From Sediminihabitans luteus (lineage in GTDB: Bacteria; Actinomycetota; Actinomycetes; Actinomycetales; Cellulomonadaceae), in contig NZ_PGFE01000001.1 of assembly GCF_002797595.1 (NCBI RefSeq), forward strand, positions 992,001 through 1,056,000: a DNA stretch of 64,000 nucleotides. The letters run 5' to 3'. Below, one piece after another: positions 24,815 through 32,160 of the stretch. Under the pieces are notes generated by a model. That model was not told the origin of the DNA and made no database searches. It saw only the letters and a list, made by a program, of their open reading frames with translations. A program made the position numbers and the translations under genes. Position 1 is the stretch's first letter, and every line of letters starts with the position of its first letter.

Positions 24815-27800
24815 GTGCACATCCAGTCCACGCGAGGGCCGCGCGCCATCGCCTCCCTCCTCGCCGCGACGCTCGTCGCCGCGCTCGCGCTCGTGGGCGT
24901 CAGCCCCGTCGCGACCGCTGCCGCGCCCACCGCCGCGGCCGCCGGCGACGGCACACTCTCCTGGGGCGTCAAGCAGTCGTTCCGCAGCTACCTCGCGAGC
25001 CCGATCGCGCACGGCACGACCACGGTGAGCGGCGGCGCGGCCGTCGCGGCCGACGGCACCTTCACGTTCCCGCTCGGCACGGCCGACCTCGACGCCGACG
25101 CGACCGGCGCCGCCGCCTACGCGGGCGGCGTCCGCTTCGTGGGCCACGGCGGCCAGCTCGACATGACGCTCGGCGCGCCGCGCGTCGTCGTGACCGGGCC
25201 CTCGAGCGCGACCCTCTACCTCGACGCGGAGTCCGCGAGCCTCTCGGGCGACGACTTCTCGGGCACCGACGTCGCGTTCGCGACCCTCGCGCTCGGCACG
25301 CCGACCGAGGCCGACGGGACGCTCACCTGGAGCGCCGCGCCCGCGACCCTCACCGCCGACGGCGCCGCGGCGTTCGCCGGGTTCTACCCCGCCGGTACCG
25401 CGCTCGACCCCGTGACGTTTAGCGCCCCGGCCTACGTCGCCCCCGCGCCCGTCGCCGACCCGGTGATCTCCGTGAGCCCGGCCTCCGACGTCGACCCGAC
25501 GGTCGACAACACCTTCACGGTGACCGGCACCGGGTTCGTCGGTGCGGGCGCCGCCAACGGCGCCTACGTCTCGATCGGCGCGAAGGACCTCTGGACCGGC
25601 GGCAGCCCCTACCCCGCGACGGGCTGGGCGAAGACCGCCTGGGTCCGCGGGTTCACCGACGGCACGTTCACGACCACCCTCACCGTGCCCGCCGGCACCC
25701 TGAAGGCCGGCACCGACTACGTCGTCGCGACCTCGGCCGCGCACGCCCTCTCGGCCACGGACCGCACGCTCGACGCCTTCGCGTCCGTCTCCGTGACCGC
25801 ACCCGAGCCCACGCCGACGCCGACCCCGACCACCGAGCCGACGACGGAGCCGACCACCGAGCCCACGCCCGACCCGGAGCCGGTGTTCGAGCCCGCGCTC
25901 GCCGTCCTGACCGCGGACGGGACGCCCCTGGGCGACACCCCCGTGCGCGAGGGCGACCAGATCGTCATCAAGGGCACGGGCTACGACCCCGCCGCCAACG
26001 TCGGCGGGCGCGGCGTCCCCGTCCCGAACACCCTGCCGCAGGGCACCTACGTCGTGCTCGGGTCCGTGCTCGACACCTGGCAGCCGTCGCTCGACGCCCC
26101 GTCGTCGTCACGCAAGGCCGCCGTGCAGACCTGGGCCCTCGCCGAGCCGGTGCTCGACCAGGTCCCCGCCCAGTTCCAGGGAACGATCCGCAAGGCCTGG
26201 GCACCCATCAGCGAGGACGGCAGCTTCGAGGTGACCGTGACCGTCACGGCCGCCGACCTCGAGGGCGGACGCTACGGCGTCTACACCTACGCCGCGGGCG
26301 GCACCAAGAACGCCGACCAGGAGATCTTCGTCCCGGTCACCTTCACCACCGCGCCCGTGTTCGAGCCCACGCTCGAGGTGCTCGCCGCCGACGGCACGAC
26401 GCCCCTGGGTGACACCGAGGTGCAGGCCGGCGACGAGATCGTGGTCAAGGGCAGCGGGTACGACCCCGAGGGCAACGTCGGCGGCTACGGTGCCCCGCTC
26501 CCCCGGGGCCCGCAGGGCACCTACGTGATCCTCGGCAAGACGCTCGACACCTGGCGTCCGAGCGAGGGCGCACCCGCGTCGTCGCGCAAGGCCGCCGTCC
26601 AGCGCTGGGCGATCTCCCAGGCCGTGCTCGACACCGTCGACCCGAAGTACGTCGACACGGTGCGCGCCGCGTGGGTGCCGCTGAGCACCGACGGCACGTT
26701 CGAGGCCACGTTCACCGTGACCGACACCGCGCTCGAGGGCGGACGCTACGGCGTCTACACCTACGCCGCGGGCGGCACCACGAACGCCGACCAGGAGATC
26801 TTCGTCCCGGTCACGCTCGCCGCCACCCCGGTGGACCCCGAGCCCACGGCCCCGCCGACCACTGAGCCGACCACCGAGCCGACCACTGAGCCGACGACGG
26901 AGCCGACCGCCGAGCCCACGACCGAGCCCACGACCGAGCCCACGACCCCGCCGACCACCAACCCGACCACGGCCGGGGCGCTCACGTGGGGCCTCAAGCA
27001 GTCGTTCCGCAGCTACATCGCGAGCCCCGTCGCGCACGGCACCACCACCACGTCGGGCGGCGCCACGACCACGGGCGCCGGCCTGTTCCGGTTCCCGCAG
27101 TCCGCGGGCTCGCTCGACGGCACGACCGGCACCGCGTCCTACCGCGGGGCGGTGCGGTTCTCGGGCCACGACGGCCTGCTCGACATGGTCGTCTCGGCGC
27201 CGCGCGTCGAGGTCACGAGCGCGTCCCGCGCGACGCTCCTGGTCGACGTCGCCTCGGCGGGCCTCGACGGCTCGACGTACGACGAGAAGGGCGTGCGCTT
27301 CGCGACGCTCGACCTCTCGGCCGCGAGCCGCGCCGTCGCCGGGGGCGCGACCACCTGGACGGGTGCCCCCGCGACCCTCACGGCAGCGGGCGCCGACGCG
27401 TTCGCCGGGTTCTACGCCGCGGGCACCGCGCTCGACCCCGTGACCTTCACGGTCGGCGCGGCCGACACCACGACGCCCGGCGGCTCGACCGACGCGGGGA
27501 CCGACGGGTCGGGCACCGGCTCGGGCTCCGGCTCGGGCTCCGACGGCTCGGGCTCCGGCTCCGGGGCGGACGGCGTCGCGACCCTGTCGGCGACGCAGGT
27601 CTCCCCCGGGGACGACGTCACCATCGGCGGCTCGGGCTTCGGCGCGGGCGAGACGGGTCTGATCTCGGTCATCCGCTCGACGCCCCGCACCCTGGCCACG
27701 GGGGTCACGGCCGACGCCGAGGGCACCGCGAGCGTCACCGTGACGATCCCGACCGACCTCGAGGCCGGTGAGCACACGCTCTCGCTCGAGGGTGCGGACC

Positions 27801-28507
27801 ACACCGTCTCGGCGACCATCACGGTCGTCGCGGCGCCCGTCGCGGCGCCGCAGTGCACGGCCCGCGCGGTCTCGGGCGCGACGCTGAGCTGGGGCGTGCG
27901 CGACAGCTTCACCGCGTACATCACCGGCCCGATCGCCAAGGGCTCGGTCTCGACCGAGGGCACCTCGACGTCCGGCAGCGAGTATGTGTGGTCGGGCGGC
28001 ACCGGCCGCTTCAACACCGAGCTCGTCCAGGGCCAGGCGTCGTTCGGCGGCGCGGTGCACTTCACGGGTCACGACGGTCTGCTCGACCTGAAGATCTCGA
28101 ACCCGCGCGTGCGCGTCACCAGCCCCTCCTCGGCGCTGCTGATCGCCGACATGGCGTCGAGCGACATGGAGGGCAACGCGTCGTCGCAGTCGGGCGTCGC
28201 GATCGCGACCCTCGCGCTCAGCGGCCACGGCGGCGTCTCGGGCTCGCAGGCCGCGTGGACCGACGTGCCCGCGACCCTCACCGCCGCGGGTGCCGCGGCG
28301 TTCGCCGGGTTCTACTCGGCGGGCGAGACGCTCGCCCCGGTGTCGTTCACGATGCCGCTCGGCGGCGACGTGGAGTGCGACGCCCTCACGGGTTCGCTCG
28401 CGGCGACGGGGGCCGACGGGCTCGCGGCGGCGTGGGCGGCGCTCGGGCTGCTGCTGCTCGGCACGGGCGCCCTCGTGGCGCGCCGCCGGTTCACGCACAC
28501 GGCCTGA
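24815..28507 (+). CDS. htaA: HtaA-type haem-binding cell-surface protein, three HtaA domains
   Basis: 1230 residues. After a Sec signal (about 1-40) come: HtaA domain 1 (about 46-210, LSWGVKQSFRSYLASPIAHG); an IPT-like beta domain (about 215-330); a first Pro-Thr-Glu linker; two tandem copies (about 357-510 and 516-672) of an approximately 155-residue module with the core GxGYDPxxNVGG...QGTYVxLG and ending GGRYGVYTYAAGGTxNADQE; a second PTE linker; HtaA domain 2 (about 722-885); a Gly/Ser linker; a short IPT-like module (about 915-1005); HtaA domain 3 (about 1022-1190). It ends with LAATG, a membrane segment and RRRFTHTA, a class E sortase signal. It captures haem at the surface and passes it to HmuT. 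GTG start after CAGGAG; two IdeR-like boxes upstream. Confidence 0.92.
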   Translation: MHIQSTRGPRAIASLLAATLVAALALVGVSPVATAAAPTAAAAGDGTLSWGVKQSFRSYLASPIAHGTTTVSGGAAVAADGTFTFPLGTADLDADATGAAAYAGGVRFVGHGGQLDMTLGAPRVVVTGPSSATLYLDAESASLSGDDFSGTDVAFATLALGTPTEADGTLTWSAAPATLTADGAAAFAGFYPAGTALDPVTFSAPAYVAPAPVADPVISVSPASDVDPTVDNTFTVTGTGFVGAGAANGAYVSIGAKDLWTGGSPYPATGWAKTAWVRGFTDGTFTTTLTVPAGTLKAGTDYVVATSAAHALSATDRTLDAFASVSVTAPEPTPTPTPTTEPTTEPTTEPTPDPEPVFEPALAVLTADGTPLGDTPVREGDQIVIKGTGYDPAANVGGRGVPVPNTLPQGTYVVLGSVLDTWQPSLDAPSSSRKAAVQTWALAEPVLDQVPAQFQGTIRKAWAPISEDGSFEVTVTVTAADLEGGRYGVYTYAAGGTKNADQEIFVPVTFTTAPVFEPTLEVLAADGTTPLGDTEVQAGDEIVVKGSGYDPEGNVGGYGAPLPRGPQGTYVILGKTLDTWRPSEGAPASSRKAAVQRWAISQAVLDTVDPKYVDTVRAAWVPLSTDGTFEATFTVTDTALEGGRYGVYTYAAGGTTNADQEIFVPVTLAATPVDPEPTAPPTTEPTTEPTTEPTTEPTAEPTTEPTTEPTTPPTTNPTTAGALTWGLKQSFRSYIASPVAHGTTTTSGGATTTGAGLFRFPQSAGSLDGTTGTASYRGAVRFSGHDGLLDMVVSAPRVEVTSASRATLLVDVASAGLDGSTYDEKGVRFATLDLSAASRAVAGGATTWTGAPATLTAAGADAFAGFYAAGTALDPVTFTVGAADTTTPGGSTDAGTDGSGTGSGSGSGSDGSGSGSGADGVATLSATQVSPGDDVTIGGSGFGAGETGLISVIRSTPRTLATGVTADAEGTASVTVTIPTDLEAGEHTLSLEGADHTVSATITVVAAPVAAPQCTARAVSGATLSWGVRDSFTAYITGPIAKGSVSTEGTSTSGSEYVWSGGTGRFNTELVQGQASFGGAVHFTGHDGLLDLKISNPRVRVTSPSSALLIADMASSDMEGNASSQSGVAIATLALSGHGGVSGSQAAWTDVPATLTAAGAAAFAGFYSAGETLAPVSFTMPLGGDVECDALTGSLAATGADGLAAAWAALGLLLLGTGALVARRRFTHTA

Positions 28508-28512
28508 CGCAC

Positions 28513-28550
28513 GGGGTGGTGGCGGCGTCGTGATGCGTCGCCACCACCCC
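28513..28550 (+). terminator. 12-bp-stem terminator after htaA
   Basis: GGGGTGGTGGCG (28513-28524) pairs perfectly with 28539-28550 over a 14-base loop, beginning five bases after the stop codon. Confidence 0.7.
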
Positions 28551-28552
28551 CG

Positions 28553-28619
28553 CGAAGTAGAGCTGAGGGGCCGAGATAGAACTCTGAGAGTTCTATCTCG
28601 GCCCCTCAGTTCTATCTCG
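28553..28619. repeat. 67-nt inverted repeat, CGAGATAGAAC family, copy 2
   Basis: 33-base arms match at 30 positions; CGAGATAGAAC appears twice on the right strand (directly repeated 22 bp apart) and once plus a decayed copy on the left. It immediately follows the htaA terminator, between two genes read in the same direction. Confidence 0.8.
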
Positions 28620-28651
28620 GCCTATGCCCAGTCCATCTCGGCGAGCGTCCC

Positions 28652-28659
28652 AAAAAAAA
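28652..28659. other. Run of eight A residues
   Basis: A homopolymer of eight A in otherwise very GC-rich DNA, about 100 bp before the DUF4397 start codon. It may be an UP-like or bending element of the promoter, or a slippage-prone site. Between it and the start codon I see no confident -35/-10 pair. Confidence 0.35.
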
Positions 28660-28762
28660 CAGGTGCATCCGCGCACGCCCCCGCGGCCGAACAACCAGGT
28701 GTCAGCACGTCCATGACGTTCTCGTCCGGCTCGAGGACGAGGCACGAACACCTGGAGAACTC

Positions 28763-29647
28763 ATGCGCACGACGTACCGAGCGGTCGCCGCAGTCGGCAC
28801 CGCAGCCCTGGCCCTCGGAGCAGGAGCCGTGCTCGCGCTCCCCGCGAGCGCCGCCGACGGCGACCAGGCCATGCTGTCCGTGTTCCACGGGGTCCCCGAC
28901 CTGACGGTCGACGTCTACGTGAACGGCGAGCTCACCCTCGACGACTTCGAGCCCGGCGACATGGCCGGCCCGCTCGAGCTCGCGCCGGGCACCTACACCG
29001 TCGCGATCACGGCCGCGGACGCCGCGGACGACTCCGACCCGGCGATCGGCCCCGTCGACCTGCCGCTCGAGGCGGGCGTCAACTACACCGCGGCCGCGCA
29101 CCTCGACGCCGAGGGCACCCCGACCGCGACGCTGTTCACCAACGACACGTCCGAGATCGCCGCGGGCGAGGGCCGGCTCACGGTCCGGCACGTCGCCGCG
29201 GCCCCCGCGGTCGACGTCCTCGCGGGCGACAGCCCCGTGATCGAGAACCTCGCGAACCCCGACGAGAAGGTGCTCGACCTGCCCGCCGGGACCGTCTCGG
29301 CGTCGGTCGCCGCGACCGGCACGACCGACCCCGTCATCGGCCCGGCCGACGTCGACGTCGCCGAGGGCACCAACACCATCGCCTACGCGTGGGGCAGCCT
29401 CGACGACGACAACCTCGCGCTCGCCGTGCAGACCGTCGACGGCATGGGCTCGGCCCCGGCCGGCGTCGACGCCGGCCAGACCGGCCTCGCCGCCCCGGAC
29501 CAGCAGACGTTCGGCCCGATCGCGGTCGGCGCGCTGTTCGCGTTCGTCGGAGTCCTGCTCGCCGCGTGCGTGACGATGCTCGTCAAGGCGTCACGCGAGC
29601 ACGCGCAGACGCACCCCCGCGCGCACCGCGTGCGCTCGCGCCACTGA
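28763..29647 (+). CDS. DUF4397 domain cell-envelope protein
   Basis: 294 residues. Sec signal to about residue 30 (LALPASAADGD), then a DUF4397 domain (about 35-215) recognised by MLSVFHGVPDLTVDVYVNGE and LTVRHVAAAPAVDVLAG; a linker GLAAPDQQTFGP and one membrane segment (about 252-275) with a basic cytoplasmic tail (KASREHAQTHPRAHRVRSRH). There is no LPXTG-like motif, so it stays as a membrane-anchored protein. GGAG precedes the ATG. It lies 15 bp before a class F sortase gene, a pairing often seen in actinobacteria; function unknown. Confidence 0.85.
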   Translation: MRTTYRAVAAVGTAALALGAGAVLALPASAADGDQAMLSVFHGVPDLTVDVYVNGELTLDDFEPGDMAGPLELAPGTYTVAITAADAADDSDPAIGPVDLPLEAGVNYTAAAHLDAEGTPTATLFTNDTSEIAAGEGRLTVRHVAAAPAVDVLAGDSPVIENLANPDEKVLDLPAGTVSASVAATGTTDPVIGPADVDVAEGTNTIAYAWGSLDDDNLALAVQTVDGMGSAPAGVDAGQTGLAAPDQQTFGPIAVGALFAFVGVLLAACVTMLVKASREHAQTHPRAHRVRSRH

Positions 29648-29662
29648 GGCGGCGCCCGCACC

Positions 29663-30397
29663 ATGCGCACCCCTGACGCGACGAGACCGGCCGGCCGGCG
29701 GCTCCCCGCCCTCGCCCTGGTGACGGCCGGCCTCGCCGCAGCGTTCGTCGCTCTCGGGATCCTCCTCCTGCAGAGCGCGGGCGCCGGCCCGTCCGTCGTC
29801 GCCCCGGCGACGGCGGACGGTCCCCCGGACGCCGGGGCGTCGGCCTCCCCGACCGGCGCCCCGGCCCCCGGGTCGACCCGCCCCGCCGCGGACGACGGGC
29901 CCCGACCCACCGGCGTCCCCGTCGTCGCCGCGACCCTGCCACCCGTCGTCCGACAGCCCGCGCCCGTGCGGCTCGAGCTGCCCGCGCTCGACGTCGACAT
30001 GCCCGTCACACCGGTCGGCGTGGACGACGACGGCACGGTCGGGATCCCCGAGTCCGGGAAGGTCGCCGGGTGGTACCGCTACGGCGCCGTGCCCGGGTCG
30101 GACGCCGGCACCGCGGTCGTGACCTCGCACGTGGACACCGTGGCCGACGGGCTCGGCGAGTTCGCGCGGCTCGTCGACGCCCGCCCCGGCGACGCCGTGC
30201 GCGTGCTCGACGAGACGGGCGCCGCCCACGAGTACACGGTCGCGACCGTCGAGCGGATCGCCAAGACCGACGTGCCTCTCGACCAGGTGTTCGACCGCGA
30301 CGGACCGCCCCGGCTCGTGCTCGTCACCTGCGGCGGCCGGTGGGACGCGAGCATCGGCCACTACGCCGACAACGTGATCGTCACGGCGGTGCCGTGA
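29663..30397 (+). CDS. Class F sortase
   Basis: 244 residues. One N-terminal membrane segment (about 14-36), a Pro/Ala/Thr-rich extracellular stalk to about 100, then a compact sortase domain with catalytic His in [13 protein letters not shown] and catalytic Cys in [11 protein letters not shown], an Arg three residues after the Cys. Length and order match actinobacterial class F enzymes. Sortases cleave LPXTG-like signals and join proteins to the wall precursor. The two LAATG proteins in this window fit class E better, so this enzyme's substrate may lie elsewhere. Confidence 0.88.
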   Translation: MRTPDATRPAGRRLPALALVTAGLAAAFVALGILLLQSAGAGPSVVAPATADGPPDAGASASPTGAPAPGSTRPAADDGPRPTGVPVVAATLPPVVRQPAPVRLELPALDVDMPVTPVGVDDDGTVGIPESGKVAGWYRYGAVPGSDAGTAVVTSHVDTVADGLGEFARLVDARPGDAVRVLDETGAAHEYTVATVERIAKTDVPLDQVFDRDGPPRLVLVTCGGRWDASIGHYADNVIVTAVP

Positions 30398-30497
30398 TGG
30401 TCCGGCACGCCCGGCGGGCCGTGCGGTGCCGGGCAGGACCGACCCGTGTAGTTTGCCCCGCAGGAGACCGTCGACCCGCCGACCACGAAGGAGGCCC

Positions 30498-31064
30498 GTG
30501 AGCCCGGACGTCACGCCCGAGGACGCTCGCGTCGCCGAGGCCTTCGCCCGTGGCGACGAGGTCGGGCTCGCGCAGGCGTACCAGCGGTGGTCCGCGCTCG
30601 TGCACACCGTGGCCCTGCGCTCGCTCGGCGACCGGGACGACGCGCAGGACGTCACGCAGCAGGTGTTCGTCGCCGCGTGGCGCGGACGCGCCGGGTACGA
30701 CCCCGACCGCGCACGCCTCTCGACCTGGCTGCTCGGTATCGCCCGGCACAAGATCGCCGACGCGCACGCCGCACGGGCCAGGACGCGCAAGCAGGAGCAC
30801 GCCGCCGAGGCGGTCGCCCCGAACCCCGTCGGGGAGTCCGACCCGCTCGGCGCGCGCGTCGCGGACCGCGTGCTCGTGGCCGACGAGCTCGACCGGCTCG
30901 GCGACCCCGGCCGCACGATCCTCAAGCTCGCGTTCTTCGGGGACATGACGCACACGCAGATCGCCGAGGAGCTCTCGCTGCCCCTCGGTACCGTCAAGAG
31001 TCACGTCAGACGAAGCCTCACGAGGCTCCGCGCACGGTTGGAGGTGGATGGTGCAGCACGGTGA
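30498..31064 (+). CDS. ECF-type RNA polymerase sigma factor
   Basis: 188 residues. Region 2: [21 protein letters not shown] with [18 protein letters not shown]; region 4: [37 protein letters not shown]. The SigK/SigL-like group is suggested by the RskA-type partner downstream. A GTG start follows AAGGAGG. The 3' end overlaps the anti-sigma gene by 17 bases, so the two are made in step. It probably controls envelope genes, including perhaps the sortase unit upstream; that is inference. Confidence 0.92.
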   Translation: MSPDVTPEDARVAEAFARGDEVGLAQAYQRWSALVHTVALRSLGDRDDAQDVTQQVFVAAWRGRAGYDPDRARLSTWLLGIARHKIADAHAARARTRKQEHAAEAVAPNPVGESDPLGARVADRVLVADELDRLGDPGRTILKLAFFGDMTHTQIAEELSLPLGTVKSHVRRSLTRLRARLEVDGAAR

Positions 31065-31908
31065 CCAGCACGTGGACCCCGAGGTCCTCGCGCTCCTCGC
31101 GCTCGGCGAGCCCGCGGACGACGTCGCGGACGCCGGTCAGCGCGCCCACCTCGCCGCGTGCGAGGCCTGCCGCACCGAGGTCGCGGCACTCGCGGACGTC
31201 GCGGCCACGGGCCGCAGCGTGACCGACGACGACGCGCTCGTCGACCCGCCCGCGGGCGTGTGGGCCTCGATCCACGCCGAGCTCGGCCTGTCGGACGCCG
31301 TGCGCGACCTCCCGGCGCCGGCCACCACCGGCACGACGGACTCCGGCACGACGGACTCCGGCACGACGGGCTCCGACACGACTGCCCCGGTCGTGCCGCT
31401 CGCCGACCGTCGCCGCCGCTACTCGGGCACATGGCTCGCCGCGGCGGCCGGCGTCGCGCTGGTCGCTGGCGTCGCTGGCGGCGTGCTCTGGGGAGGCCGC
31501 GACGCCGCACCGGTCGCGGACCCCTCGCCCAGCGCGACGTCCACCGGCTCGCCGAGCGCCCCGCCCGAGCTCACGGTCGCGACCGCGACGCTCGACCCGC
31601 TGCCGGACTGGCCCGACGCGACGGGCGACGCGCGCGTCGAGGAGGCGCCCGACGGCGCCCGCTCCGTCGTGGTGCAGATGCAGGCGCCGCCCACCGACGG
31701 CGGCTACCGCGAGGTGTGGCTCATCGCGGACGACCTCAGCGGTCTCGTGAGCCTCGGCGTGCTCTCGGGCACCGAAGGGACCTTCCCCGTGCCCGACGGC
31801 CTCGACCTGAGCACGTATTCGCTCGTCGACGTCTCCGAGGAGCACTTCGACGGTGACCCGGCGCACTCGGGCGACTCGATCGTGCGCGGAGGCCTCACGG
31901 GCGCCTGA
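31048..31908 (+). CDS. RskA-type anti-sigma factor with zinc-binding anti-sigma domain
   Basis: 286 residues. The cytoplasmic N-terminal domain has the HxxxCxxC zinc motif ([16 protein letters not shown], residues about 31-46). A linker includes the thrice-repeated DSGTT unit, followed by one membrane helix (about 131-150, [21 protein letters not shown]) and an extracytoplasmic RskA C-terminal domain (about 185-280, [22 protein letters not shown]). It should hold the sigma factor until regulated proteolysis releases it. The ATG follows GGAGG; a GTG one codon later is an alternative. Confidence 0.9.
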   Translation: MVQHGDQHVDPEVLALLALGEPADDVADAGQRAHLAACEACRTEVAALADVAATGRSVTDDDALVDPPAGVWASIHAELGLSDAVRDLPAPATTGTTDSGTTDSGTTGSDTTAPVVPLADRRRRYSGTWLAAAAGVALVAGVAGGVLWGGRDAAPVADPSPSATSTGSPSAPPELTVATATLDPLPDWPDATGDARVEEAPDGARSVVVQMQAPPTDGGYREVWLIADDLSGLVSLGVLSGTEGTFPVPDGLDLSTYSLVDVSEEHFDGDPAHSGDSIVRGGLTGA

Positions 31909-31989
31909 GCCCGCCGCTCTGCGTCTGCCGCCCGGCCCGCCGCGTCCGCCCGCCGACTCTCGATCCCGGTCACGGCCCGGGGGGCCACG

Positions 31990-32056
31990 CGAGATAGAAC
32001 TGAACGGCCGAGATAGAACTCTGGGAGTTCTATCTCGGCCGCTCAGTTCTATCTCG
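31990..32056. repeat. 67-nt inverted repeat, CGAGATAGAAC family, copy 3
   Basis: The most regular copy: 31-base arms match at 30 positions, and each arm contains two CGAGATAGAAC units about 20 bp apart, giving four in all. It lies between the ends of convergent genes. Confidence 0.85.
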
Positions 32057-32059
32057 GCG

Positions 32060-32160
32060 TCACACCCCGCCGGCGACACACCCGGCCGGCGACACAGCGG
32101 CCCGGCGCCACACCCGGGCCGCGTCACACCCGGGCCGCGTCACACCCGGCCGGCGGCGGG
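32060..32160. repeat. Degenerate CACACCCGGSCSG tandem repeat
   Basis: Six imperfect units of 15-17 bp built on GTCACACCCGGGCCGC lie between the inverted repeat and the stop of the S9 peptidase gene. The last complete units are near identical. No gene is supported. Confidence 0.55.

Noticed and set aside
26840-26970. CRISPR-like or mobile repeats in htaA
   Set aside because: Regular repeats are codons of a Pro-Thr-Glu linker inside an intact reading frame.
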